From contig CM036762.1 in assembly GCA_020796225.1 (NCBI GenBank), positions 15,457,786 through 15,521,785 on the forward strand: 64,000 nt of DNA, written 5' to 3'. The stretch comes from Arion vulgaris. Lineage: Eukaryota; Mollusca; Gastropoda; Stylommatophora; Arionidae. Shown one piece after another: positions 53,236 to 64,000 of the stretch (its first letter is position 1; each line of letters begins with the position of its first letter). Position numbers and translations under genes: made by a program. The notes beneath the pieces are model-generated. The model was not told the origin of the DNA. It was given only the letters and a program-made list of their open reading frames with translations, and made no database searches.

Positions 53236-53707
53236 TCATGCTTACATCAACGAAACGAAACATGGCCTCATGAACGAAGCTATGGGTAACTCTCGAGGAA
53301 CTCAAATTGACATTCAGCTTAATAAAGGCAAACCATCTCATTGTTTAGATGAGCATACGAAACCGAAAACTAAGAATAATAATAAGAAAACGTGTGAAAT
53401 TTGACACAGTACAACCCTCTACAAGTTGAGCAAATTCTGGTGTTCAGTGCAAATTCACAATGATAAAATAACCATCATAGAATACGTATATATTGATGAC
53501 ACATGTCAAAGAATAATAACATTGGAAAGAAACAGCAGCATTTTGAATTAGAAACCAAATAGAGGATATTGTAAACACATTAACTCAGAAATTAGTCACG
53601 GATGTGTGCTTTCCCATGATGTATTTTCCATGCAAGGCAAAACCATTTTAACACATTCAGATATTTTTCATGGAACACTAGAGAATAGAACATAAAACTA
53701 TTCGGGA

Positions 53708-53960
53708 CATGGAGTGCCGTTTTAGTACAGTTGTTAGTGCACTTACTTCCTAGACGGGTGGTCTCGGTTGTAAATCCCTAGTCGGAATAGAATTGTTCTG
53801 ACTGTAAACAGCTGAGGTCGATCCACAGCCAACTATAAACTCATACGGTCGGCGGACTCAGGTAACAATTATGGGAAGTCAAACCACAACCGTTCACGTG
53901 ACCTCGCATTCCAGTATTGTTGTGTATAGACTAATTCTATTTAAAATCAACACAAAATGC
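53708..53960 (+). mobile_element. SINE-H-like copy
   Basis: GCCGTTTTAGTACAGTTGTTAGTGC head followed by GGTTGTAAATCCC. The body differs from 29212, so a subfamily is possible. Confidence 0.45.
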
Positions 53961-54299
53961 TAAATCAAGATTATATTATGTAACAAGTGAAGTTTAACAA
54001 TAAGGAATATCAATATTATGAATATTTTCATCAATAAATAACCATAGACTCATAAAATTGAGTAAAATTTCAAAAAAGCGTGCAGTGTTTTATCAAACAT
54101 ATATAAATTCCAGTCTCTCTCCCCAAAACTGAAACTATGTCAGGAATTTCCGGTAGAGTTGGATGTGGTCGACCCAACCTCAGTTAAGGTACCAGTAAGA
54201 CACTGACGTACAGATGACCAGCGTAATATTTAAATATCACTTATCGTGTGATGTTGGCAAAGAAAAGTATAAGTCTAATTCCCCAATATACGTCAGATG

Positions 54300-54640
54300 G
54301 AATGAAAACAAAGTAAAGAAACTTGTAAGAAACAGACATCCTACAAGACCTGCACATCAAGGAGCATTGGCTCATAAATAACATCATGTCCCGGAAGATG
54401 AAATAATATAGCCACATTAAACGCCACAGCGGTCTGGAGAGAAAGGTAATGGAAGGCATGGTTCCTGGAACACGAGGCAGGGAGCGACCAAGACGAAGGT
54501 GGCAGCAGGACATCAAAGAGACATTGAACATGACGTTAGAAGAGGCCGGAGAACGTGCAAGAGACAGAGAGCTTTACAGGCGGGCTGTGATGAATACGAC
54601 GTTCCGCAAGAGACATGCTACTACTTGACTTGGTATGAAA
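54300..54640 (+). mobile_element. CR1/jockey-like LINE 3' end
   Basis: Frameshifted, it reads YSHIKRHSGLERKVMEGMVP then GRERPRRRWQQDIKETLNMT and AGERARDRELYRRAVMNTTF, matching 30860. Confidence 0.72.
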
Positions 54641-54809
54641 ACTTCTTTTCTGAACATGCCTGGTGGCACTGTTAAAATGTGAAAGAAACTGCCGAAAATG
54701 TTTGATACGTTAGTGGCAACTGTTAGAAGACAGGCCTGGTCTATAAATAACAAGTAGATGGAAATAGTAACCATTTATAGTAAATCAGCAGTCAGTCTCC
54801 AGAACACAC

Positions 54810-55158
54810 TTACAAGAGTGTTGTAATAAGAGCGTTAGTAGAACAAGAGCAGGGTTACAACAAGAGCATTGTTACAACTAGAACATTGTTACAACAAGAG
54901 CAGTGTTACAACAAGAGCAAGATTACAACTAGCGCAGGGTTACAAGAGCAGTGTTACAACTCGAGCCGTGTTACAACTAGAGCAGTGTTACAACTAGAGC
55001 AGTGTTACAACAAGAGCAGTGTTACAACTAGAGCAGTGTTACAACTAGAGCAGTGTTACAACTAGAGCAGTGTTACAACTAGAGCAGTGTTACAACAAGA
55101 GCATTGTTACAACTAGCGCAGGGTTACAACAAAAGCGTTGTTACATCAAGAGCATACA
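54810..55158. repeat. 17-bp minisatellite, about 20 units
   Basis: Unit GTTACAACTAGAGCAGT with ACAAG and ACTAG variants; occasional short units. Confidence 0.93.
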
Positions 55159-55322
55159 TATTACTACAATAGATTTCCAATAATAGATTGTAGGTGTATT
55201 TCAAAAATAATAGAATAGGTTATGCATAATCAATATTCCAGATTTTTGAGGGGAGTGTCCAGTGCAAGCAAGTCAGCTGCAACAAAATGTGATCATTCAG
55301 TGTTATTTAGATTCCGTTTTCG

Positions 55323-55561
55323 CTGTGTGTTGCAGGGACTTGCAAGGGCAGCAAAGAATAGTCACACAGCTACCTATAAGAAATGTCATAAGAGGCGACT
55401 GGGGTATGGGCATAGGGAAGCTACCCTAGTAAATAAAAAGCGTCGCATAAATCGGATGTAGACGCATATCTGTCACAAAGTAAATCATTCTTAGGCTCAG
55501 ATCACATACACAAATCACAAAGAGGGGTTTATCAAGTGGTCTATATGAAACATTCGAATAA
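55323..55561 (+). mobile_element. SINE-A copy
   Basis: GTGTGTTGCAGGGACTTGCA, core GTCATAAGAGGCGACTGGGG, CCCTAGTAAATAAAAAGCGT, end CATTCGAATAATAA. Confidence 0.85.
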
Positions 55562-55670
55562 TAATTCCTCTCGTACCGTTATGCGTTACATAGGGCCTGC
55601 AAGTAATTTCTCCATACTGCTCTATCCTGGGCAACTCGCTCAATCTCATCCATGGAACTGAGACCGATGA
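55562..55670 (-). mobile_element. LINE ORF2 C-terminal remnant
   Basis: The minus strand encodes MDEIERVAQDRAVWRNYLQA then LCNA. A diverged relative on the same strand lies at 56140-56240. Confidence 0.6.
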
Positions 55671-56566
55671 TATAATTATTGCACAATAAATCAAAGGTAA
55701 GAAACAACAATGAAGAATACTGCGATGTTTGACATATAAGAGAAGAATATTCAGACAATGAAAGTCATTTAATGAGAAGGAAACTGTATAATTTCTTCTC
55801 AACATACAATTAAAGAGGAATGAGACTGAAGATGACAATAATCAGAAACAAATACTGAATAGCCAGCATATCATCATAGCATGCAAGAGAAAAAGTCATC
55901 GATAAGTTCACAACACTAGGAATAGAAAGTTGGAGAAATACATGATCGCTTACGCCAGTGGACATGGTACATGAGAGTGCTAAATAAAAAAAACCCACAC
56001 AACTAAACATTGCAGTTCAATGGAAGCTTAATGCTAAAGAATATTGTACTTCTTGTTCCTTGATAATCATACAACTAAACTGGCTAATTATTTGTAACAA
56101 TCAATGGGGACATAATATTCCTTTACAATTTATATAAATTGTTGTCTTCTTCTCGTACTGTGTTATACGGTTACATTTGGTCTGCAATCAATGTCTCCTT
56201 ACTGTTATATCCTGAGCAACTCATTCAATCTCTTATAAGGAACTGGGTCCGATATTTCTCCTCGTCTTTCTCCGTAAAGTTCGTTTCATTACCATTTTAT
56301 TGCCTGCTATACGATTCTGTGATCACTTTTTATAATAGTTGTTACTAGTGGTTGACCAGGCATTTTATCACTTCTCAATTCGTCCCATTGTATGTATATT
56401 ATTTTTCGCAGGCATCTATTTTCACATGCATTCAACTTACTTTCTTTATCTTTACTTGTTTTCCAAACTCGCTAGCATATTTTAGGATTGATACAACACT
56501 GCAATTGAGAATTAGTAATTTAGTTTTAAAACTATGTAACTTGGAGTCCCATAATTTATTTCGTTT

Positions 56567-56690
56567 GCTTGATAAAGGCCTTGTTGGTCGAAACGTTGCT
56601 GTATTTTGTCATTGTTTTTGTAATTTGTAAAACTACAGTACTTTGTGAATACGTGTTTTGCCAATCAAATAGTTTTACTGCAGTCTCATC
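56567..56690 (+). mobile_element. Penelope-like 3' tail
   Basis: GCTTGATAAAGGCCTTGTTG, GTCGAAACGTTGCTG, GTAAAACTACAGTACTTTG, ACGTGTTTTGCCAAT and AGTTTTACTGCAGTCTC, matching 33216-33310 and extending its end. Confidence 0.8.
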
Positions 56691-58308
56691 TATTTTGTGC
56701 ATAATATATTTAGACTTTTAAAAACTGATGTATTGTTGTTTTCGCAATTCGTAGCATAATTTCGTGTTAGGTAACTACCATGCAGTAGAAATTGTTACCC
56801 AAGTAGGTGAACTGTTGTCATATTTTTATCATTGACATCGATACCATTAGAATAAGCGGTTGTTGCTTCTCAATATATTTCCCCAAGATAAATAAGTCTT
56901 GGCCAATATATATATATTTATATTTACTGAGGGTTAACAATAACGGTAGAGCTAATGAAATATATATATCAATTTTAAAAAACGCATCCGACCGCTTGTT
57001 GTTGCATCAGCATGTTTTTTAAATTAAATATCTTGTCCTAGATTTGTGTGCAATTCTCTCCATTATATCTTTGTTTTATCCCCCTCTCGCTACCCCTTGC
57101 CCGTCGCGATCACACTACCAACTAGATTATTTTTTCTCGAAAAGAAATATCAACAGGCGCCTAGAAAATGTAAAAATAGTTTAAGAAGTTGTGCTAATTC
57201 TACAGCGCCAGTTGTAAATCCCCCTTCCTGTACGCCTAGTTGTTAGGATTGCCGAAACCAACAGTTGTAAATCACTCGTCTGTCAGATAGGGTCCAAGAG
57301 AATCGTGGCTTGGAATGCCTTCTCTTGTGCTTGACTCTTTGCTGGAGCCTCGTCATGTTTACACGCCTGCAACTAGAATGTGAAACTAACGCCTTTGGTC
57401 GAAACACCGAGCAGTTTTTTTGTGTAGGTTGCGGTGCAGTCTAGTCTCACCTCTCCTTCCACTACGTCGTCTTTTGAATTCCATATTCATGTCTAGCACA
57501 CTCTCTTCTCTCTATCTGTTTGATTCATTTGTTTGCTAAATAGCATTCAGTGTTCCTTCGATCCTACATTTAGCTTTAACGTTCCAGATTTGTTCAGTGA
57601 TCATAATTTATCTCTGAATTTTTTTCTCTGTTTTTATTTTATATTTACAATATTATCTTACCTTTCAGGCCATCATCCTTGACGTTGATAATCTTTACGT
57701 ATTTACTTCGTTGTGTATAAGAACGTTACTAACATAAGTATTTAGCAGGAGTTTATGACGGTTCATGATCGCCTACACAAGCTAGCATTGTTACCGAGAG
57801 CGTGAAATGTAGTTGTTATACGTGTGTTCATTGATTTCAATACCTATCCAACATACACACACATTCTCCTTGTCTCAACAGTTTTGCAGAGAAACGCACG
57901 GAAGGCCTAGTGTAAGCCTGAAATGAGGCCAACGAGCGATATTATTTCAGCTGTTCGGTTGTATAGGCTCTACCTGATACTGCTAGCCTTTCCCTATTCT
58001 TTCCATTTCGATATTTTCTGGCTTGAAGCCCTGACTCGTGGTAACTTAAGACTGCATCGTATTATGTTATGTAGTATATTGTTGTAGCAGTGTATAGAGT
58101 CGCTTTATTGGTGTTGTGACATACTTTATTATGCGTCTAGTAATTGTTTTATATCCTCACTTACTGCTGGCCCGTTCTTCATCGCACGGAGCAGAGTACT
58201 TACAACTGGGAGCAGGTTTTAATGGAGAAATAACTCGACTAATTTAATGGTAAATTAAGACTGTTTCATTTGTCTTTGACGGGGCTTCGAATATAGGATA
58301 TTGTATAC
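56691..58308. other. AT-rich intergenic stretch, nothing recognised
   Basis: No ORF of interest, no splice structure, no named repeat. Confidence 0.4.
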
Positions 58309-58329
58309 CTATCAAGTCGGAGAAGACAG

Positions 58330-58587
58330 CGCCCGTGTGTTGCTGGAGCCCGCATGGGGTGCAAAGAAAAGTAACACTACGACCTACAAGGCCATAAGAG
58401 GCGACTGAGATAGGATTCTAGGGAAGCAACCCTAGTAAATAAAAAACGTCGCAGAAATCGGATGTGCTTGGCCTACTTGTAGGCGCATAGCTGGCATAGC
58501 GTACAATCGCTCTTATGTTCAGATCACATACAAATTTTAAAAAAGTGGTTTAGCAAGTGGTCGATATGGAGCGTTCGAAAAAGAAGG
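58330..58587 (+). mobile_element. SINE-A, full length, probably inside a SINE-K
   Basis: Starts CGCCCGTGTGTTGC, ends GTTCGAAAAAGAAG. Upstream TCAAGTCGGAGAAGACA and downstream GACACGCTGGTATG...AAATAGGAAAGCA are the two halves of a SINE-K head. Confidence 0.87.
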
Positions 58588-58649
58588 ACACGCTGGTATG
58601 ACGGCGGACACTGATAAATAGGAAAGCATATCTTTCTGCAATTCCATCA

Positions 58650-60040
58650 TTCGATGTATAGATTCTTCATCACAGTATGTATTCTCTTACAACATGCCAT
58701 CTCTGATCAAACACGGTACGTTTCTCTTTTATTCATCCTCAAAATCCCGAGTGTATGTGCTTTTGATGTAGACCTGTCAGCTCTCTCATTAACCCAAACA
58801 ATTGTGTCTCCGTAGCAGTATATCCATGAAAGTCTTTAAGGCTAGATGTTTAGGATGCTAGATGAATATACGACATCCATTCGTCTATTCATCAAATTCG
58901 TTTCCGTGGAATTTTTACGGAAGGTAAAAATAGACCTCACCATTATCAATGGCAAACTACTGAACGAATAAGTGGTGCCTAGAAAATCAACGACTCGTTT
59001 ACTGTGGTTGATGGCTACGTCATGTAAAGGATATGCCACGATTATCATTTTCAGGCGGTTATATGTCGACGCAGCACATGGACAGCCAGCTGTGTTGGGG
59101 AAAATTATGAATCGTCGCCAGAGCTACTGTGTAAGTACTCTATTAAGCAGAGTTAACCAAAGGAACCGAACATCAGCGTGAACGTTCTGTGAGCTTATTC
59201 TATTACATACTGTGTCCCAGTTTTGTTGAATGTTCACTTCATTTATTGTATCTTACTAACCTTTGCATCCTACGGCTTACAGTCCTAGTGTGTGACTTGT
59301 ATTTACAAAACAATAATATCCCATCCCTCCTCTTTCCACCACTCTGGTGTTGCTATGTCCTAGATAAAGTATTGTACTTATCTGGAACTGATTAGTTTAC
59401 AGATATGACGCGTGTCTACATCATCCTTTCTGATCTCAGAGATGTGCCGTGCCGACTGCAGAAATACGATGTGCTGAAACCTACGAATCTAGTCTGGCCA
59501 GAGCGGATCATCAGACCAGGAGGGAAACCGAGGGAGGCTGCAGCGATACGTAATAAATTGGCGTTTAAGGACAAAGACACGTATGTATAGTATCACATAA
59601 GCAAGCAAAAATGAATAGCAAAATGATAAGACTAACACACAAAAACGACTGCAGAAACAACACTGAGACCAGAAAATCGACTATCACACAAAAACGACTG
59701 CAGAAACAACACCGAGACCAGAAAATCATAGCCTATATTTAAAGTTGGGTTGGTTTTTTTGTTTTTTGCATTGTACAGTAAACATGTTCAGTATCTTGGA
59801 ACTGACCAGATTTTAGACTTATAGGTCATGAACTATTTTGAGAGTTTCTAGAGGTGTAGAAAACAGAAATAGCATGACACACACCTGAAGGAAATAATTG
59901 AACTTGAGAACCGTGTAGTACAGACTTGGACGATTCCGTATTCTGGACAAAGTAAGTTGAATAAACTCTTCCTTGGTGACGACTTTAACGAGGTTGACCG
60001 TTAGACTATTAATACTATGGCCGTTAGACTATTAATATTA
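58650..60040. other. intergenic stretch with one direct repeat
   Basis: No gene supported. A ~50-bp direct repeat lies at about 59639-59727 (ACAAAAACGACTGCAGAAAC twice). Part of 59440-59560 is a diverged match to 61610-61740 on the opposite strand (GAAACCTAC..ATCT..). Confidence 0.5.
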
Positions 60041-60094
60041 TAAATAGCATCATCAATGTGCGTATCCTTTATAGGGCACTAAAATCGATGTTGA

Positions 60095-60295
60095 ATCGAT
60101 CAAGCGATTTAGGCAGTTTGGAGTTACCCGTTGAACAAGTCGAACTGGATGCCTGAGAGGCAGAGTGAGAGGTGTGTTTAATCAGCGAGCCACGGAAACC
60201 ATCAGTATGCATACTGTTCGATATCTGTTGGGTGAGACTGAGCACCTATAGGTCTGCCAGTAGTGAAATAATGTCAGTTTAGTAACCAATAACAA
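60095..60295 (+). mobile_element. LINE-E 3' fragment
   Basis: GTTGAATCGATCAAGCGATTTAGGCAGTTTGG and GCCTGAGAGGCAGAGTGAGA match 785-1000 (reversed) and 7885-8045; ends AGTAACCAATAAC. Confidence 0.7.
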
Positions 60296-60563
60296 TCCTG
60301 TATAGGACGTTGCTCTCTTTGCAGCGCATCTGAAATTCATTCTGTCTCTAGCCAGTTCACCCACTTCGTCGATGGTCATGGTTTCTTTAATATCTTGTAG
60401 TCATCATCTTCTTGGTCTGCCTCTGCGTCCTGGGACCCTGCGCTCTAATATATTATAAATATAGAATTCTCTTACCTACTTAATCATCTTCTTCTTGGTC
60501 TGCCTCTGCGTCCTGGGACCCTGCGCTCTAATATATTATAAATATAGTATTCTCTTACCTACT
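60295..60563 (-). mobile_element. CR1/jockey-like LINE 3' end with an ~80-bp tandem duplication
   Basis: The minus strand encodes MTIDEVGELARDRMNFRCAA then KRATSY. Bases from about 60404 are duplicated in tandem at about 60485-60563 (TTGGTCTGCCTCTGCGTCCT twice). Confidence 0.75.
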
Positions 60564-61299
60564 TGCCCTCGATGTTTATTTCTATCATTGTTTTCAACAT
60601 GGTGGCATATTTCTTTATATATTCAACATATTTGATTTGCCTATTTTTGACATCTCTCAATAGTTCATCTTTTATTCGAAATTTGTCCCAGGACTTAATT
60701 GTTTCATTTTGTTTCGATGAAAAACGTCCCATTACATATACAGCTTGAGTATGAAAATTCAACAATGTGCACCTCTATAATATAAACGTATTAACGTATT
60801 CGTTTGTTAGAAATGCAGTATCGACAATCTGATAACAGCAGTTTCATACCCACCACCGTATAACCGATCGTTAATTATGCTGTACGTAAGCAGAGAAGAA
60901 AAAAAATATGAACGCAGATCGCTATTTTTTTTGTATTCTCGTTACGGCCTTCCCTAACGCTAAGGAGAGTTATAGAAACAAAAATGCCCATATACTCAGG
61001 TCGATGTTCTCTCTATCCGCTTATCACGCGACAGTGCGCAGTGCGATAGCATGGTTGAACAACATTCTGTGGGTTGTTACATCAGTGTTATTTTTCTTGG
61101 ATATTTCACAAGCAAATCGATAGGCACTAGTGAATCGCATTGCGTGATGTGCAGTTTTGTTCATTTTAGGAATAAAATCGTGTTGTTCCAATCTGATCAC
61201 TATGTGCTCATGCTTCTTGCCTGCCCCGTCTACACTTTCATCCCGTATCAGAATCAACGAGAATATTTCTGACAAGAGAATTTAATATGACGCTCTTAG

Positions 61300-61565
61300 C
61301 CTCTATATCCCCTTCATGTCATAGTTGACACGTAAGGCATTCACCAATGATCCCCATTGTTGCCGGTCTGTTGCCTTTCTACACATGGTATCCCTTGCTC
61401 GTCTTACACTCTTTTCATTTCTCTTTTGACCTCAACATCTTAGGTTTCCTTTGATCTGCCTCATTTCTATTTTCCGTCCGCCATTCATCAAAGAACTGTC
61501 TTTGCCAATGCACATTTCTATTTTCCGTCTGCTGTTCATGGAAGAGCTGTCTTTGCCAATTATTT
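61300..61565. repeat. LINE remnant plus 54-bp direct repeat
   Basis: 61300-61445 resembles 43090-43230 (CCCCTTCATGTCATAGTTGACAC). TTTCTATTTTCCGTC and CTGTCTTTGCCAAT occur twice at about 61466-61560. Confidence 0.5.
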
Positions 61566-61949
61566 GTTATATTTAATATTTAATTCCCCCCATTCTTATG
61601 TAATACTGCAATTTACTTGTCCACGTTGAAATTGCATGTTTACCCAACATTATCGCAGCCTCCCCACGATTCTCTACAAATCTGATCCGGTCTGACCACT
61701 TCAGATCTGTAGGTTTCTGACATCCTCGTTGCCAATGAGCCTGGCGGAATTGTACACACATTTCCAAGCCATATTCTTCCTCTGATAGTGGTTCCAGTAA
61801 GGTACAGTTAGTTTTCTTTCGCATTTATGATATATTCTGATCAAAATGTTCACTACATTTTCATAAGATAAATGGTTCCTAGCTTTTCAGTTATTGTGTC
61901 CTTTGACGTTGACGCCAACAATACAATATTTCAGTTTATTTCAAGTAGT

Positions 61950-62150
61950 TTGTTTTTTCGTCCGCTTTCAACTCAGACGAAGTTCCATCTCTGAAACTGA
62001 TTTTTGCGTGAAAATCTGTTTTTACAATTTCTTACAACGGCAGCAGCGTGCACATTGTAAATTACTTTACACTGGCAGCCGTGTGCTCAATGTACTCGTA
62101 ATTAGTATTCCCTCGCCATACAGGCAGATTTTCTCCGACTTCAGAGGTAC
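61950..62150 (-). mobile_element. SINE-K copy with small insertion
   Basis: AACTGATTTTTGCGTGAAAA, CCCTCGCCATACAGGCAGAT and TTCTCCGACTTCAGAGG. About 60 extra bases with a short internal repeat (CAGCAGCGTG / GGCAGCCGTG) sit in the middle. Confidence 0.65.
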
Positions 62151-62159
62151 TCACGTTAT

Positions 62160-62278
62160 CGTCCTGAGTAAGAACAGGGGACTCGAACAAATGCCGGACA
62201 GTAGGTTCGAACCCGAGCTATGAGGCGTCTCACAGCTAGCAGGCCGAGCTACTATCAACTACTCTAGGCAGTCCCCAT
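62160..62278 (-). mobile_element. SINE-P tRNA-like head
   Basis: The minus strand shows GACTGCCTAGAGTAGTTGA and CGGGTTCGAACC, a perfect B box at tRNA-like spacing. No other copy in the window. Confidence 0.55.
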
Positions 62279-62361
62279 TTCAAGTAGTAAACAGTAGTTG
62301 CTAGCTCACCTATAGTAAAGATTGTCTTCATGCTATGTTATATATCTTTTTATTCTTCTTC

Positions 62362-62583
62362 GAACGCTCCTTTTTTGGGTTTGTTTTTTCCATCCAGAAG
62401 CACTTGAGTTTTCAGCTCTTCGGCTCGGTGCCATGGACATCGTAACCCTTCGGTTCGGTGCCACGAACGCCGTAAATCTGGAGAACCTGTGACTTTTCTG
62501 CCAGCCCGCGGAATTGAACCGCACTCACAGGGATCTTTTCACCCGTCGTCCAACGCGCTACGAACACGCTGGACAGGCGGGCG
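62362..62583 (-). mobile_element. SINE-L, inserted in a SINE-A remnant
   Basis: Reverse complement of 53035 (TCGGCTCGGTGCCATGGACA, TCGGTTCGGTGCCACGAACG, ATTGAACCGCACTCACA). CGAACGCTCC on both sides (about 62359 and 62585) is a likely target duplication in the end of a minus-strand SINE-A. Confidence 0.75.
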
Positions 62584-62596
62584 CGAACGCTCCTTA

Positions 62597-62853
62597 CGCC
62601 CGTGTGATGTCGGGGCCGGCAAGGGAAGCAAAGAATCGTACCACTGCAACCTACAATGCATGTCGTAAGAGGCGACTGATGTAGGCCCTAGGGATGCTAC
62701 CCTAGTAAATAAAAAGCAGCGCAGAAATCGAATGGGCAGGCCTACTTGTAGTCGCATAACTGGTACAACGTACAATCGCTCTTATGCTCAGATCACAAAC
62801 AAATCACACGGAGTGGTTGACAAGTGGTCGATATAGAGCGTTCAAAGAAGAAG
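62597..62853 (+). mobile_element. SINE-A, full length
   Basis: CGCCCGTGTGATGTCGGGGC, core GTCGTAAGAGGCGACTGATG, end GTTCAAAGAAGAAGG. Confidence 0.9.
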
Positions 62854-63612
62854 GAAAAAAAAACTGAAAACTGTAGTTAGCAACTTAAATCTTTGCCATA
62901 TTGTGTTCCGCCCGTGATATACTGAGCGATCTATCCAGTCCCGTCCCCAAGAATGATTTCTGTTATATTTTTCGACTGTTCTTCCGTCATCTATCTTATG
63001 ACCTCCCACTTTTTTCCACAGCTGGTTCTACTCAGTACATATCTCGTATCAGTTACATTTATGTCACTGTTTCCAGCTGGTGTATCTACTCATCTGCTAC
63101 TATCTATTTTTAATATCCATCTACATCGGCTGTACTCATCTGACTACCTACGCAATGCAACCAAATATTATAATGTCTAAATTCATTACAATAATGCTTG
63201 TCTTGTCCAATATTTATGTGTGTAACTCTTCCTCGATACAATATTCTTGATGACTATTGACATTCTCTCTTCAGTTGCTGTATGCTTCCAGACCCTTAAA
63301 CTATTTATTTTTGTTTCCAATCCCCCCCACATACCCTCTTGAGTATTTAAAAACCTCTCTCTAAGCTTGATATATATGCCTGTGATAGTTTTGTCATACC
63401 TATCATTGTTTCGTCGAGTAATGTGTGTAATTGACATGTCGGAGTGACACAGGCCAGGTCTTATGATTACAGTAATGGGGTCTGCGCAATAACCAATGGA
63501 ACCAATTTATTCATAACACAATAAGCCGACCAGGTTGACACATTTTCGTGCTCCAGGACACGCCATGATTAACCAAGTGGAAGTTGATCCGTAAAGTGTT
63601 GGTTTTGTGTTG
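62854..63612. other. AT-rich intergenic stretch, nothing recognised
   Basis: No gene or named repeat seen. Confidence 0.4.
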
Positions 63613-63618
63613 ATTCTG

Positions 63619-63656
<38 letters not shown>

Positions 63657-63662
63657 ACTAGT
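63613..63662. repeat. (CTA/CTG)n trinucleotide microsatellite
   Basis: GCTACTACTACTACTGCTGCTG and onward, about 14 triplets. Confidence 0.95.
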
Positions 63663-63701
63663 GGGAAATATTTTCTAATAATATTGTAACCTTTTACGTA
63701 T

Positions 63702-63958
63702 CGCCCGTGTGGTGCCGGGACCCGCAATGAAAGCAAAGAATAGTACCACTGCGACCTACAAGACATGTGTAGGGGCATAGGGAAGCTACCCTAGTAAATA
63801 AAAAGCGTCACTGAAATCGGATGTGCTAGCCTACTTGTATATGCATAACTGGGACAACGTAGAATCACTCCTAGGCTCAGATCACATCTAGGCTCAGATC
63901 ACATACAAATCACACCGAATGGTTAGCAAGTGGTCGGTATGGAGCGTTCGAAGAATAA
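63702..63958 (+). mobile_element. SINE-A with small internal deletion and duplication
   Basis: CGCCCGTGTGGTGCCGGGAC; the hairpin core is cut to CATGTGTAGG; CTAGGCTCAGATCACAT is present twice in tandem; ends GTTCGAAGAATAAG. Confidence 0.87.
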
Positions 63959-64000
63959 GTTCCGTACGATTTTATCAGTCCACTGCATCCACGATATCAA

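Overview
This is animal nuclear DNA: GT-AG introns, tRNA-derived SINEs, 5'-truncated LINE ends, a Penelope-like element, mariner and hAT elements, microsatellites, and two recognisable metazoan genes. The sequence is AT-rich. I cannot assign a phylum; the repeat load suggests an invertebrate with a repeat-rich genome, and that is inference only.

Left half (1 to about 31.4 kb, + strand): the 3' two-thirds of a TEX11/SPO22/ZIP4-type meiosis gene. I assembled 18 exons (620..31439) whose splice phases all fit, giving about 588 codons and a TAA stop. The 5' end lies outside the window. The introns are packed with repeats: several tRNA-headed SINE families, 3' ends of at least five LINE lineages, a full mariner element (19431-20956) with a frameshifted transposase, and a short deletion derivative of it (26724-26980). 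One acceptor plus exon start (exon at 17549) has been multiplied into a minisatellite of about 61-bp units.

Middle (31.4-45.2 kb): intergenic and dominated by repeats. It holds two Penelope-like copies in head-to-head inverted orientation (31711-33317), nested SINEs, a non-autonomous hAT element with an 8-bp target duplication (40407-40862), and a 34-bp satellite (about 44017-44835).

Right half: an intact, intronless Frizzled-4-type Wnt receptor gene (45888-47708), with a candidate promoter about 600 bp upstream. From 47.7 to 64 kb I see no further host gene. The stretch holds SINEs, LINE ends, a 22-bp minisatellite, a degenerate 50-kb tandem block, a 17-bp minisatellite and unannotated AT-rich sequence.

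The most interesting signal is a modular retroposon system. Two abundant ~250-bp families (called SINE-A and SINE-B here) share a head and a core hairpin, GTCGTAAGAGGCGAC, but differ downstream. One insertion (26108-26628) carries a SINE-B head joined to a LINE tail and is flanked by a perfect 11-bp target duplication, so it moved as one chimeric RNA. A separate tRNA-headed family (SINE-C) carries a tail copied from the RNase H LINE family found in the same introns. The two host genes show no functional link; they are simply neighbours.
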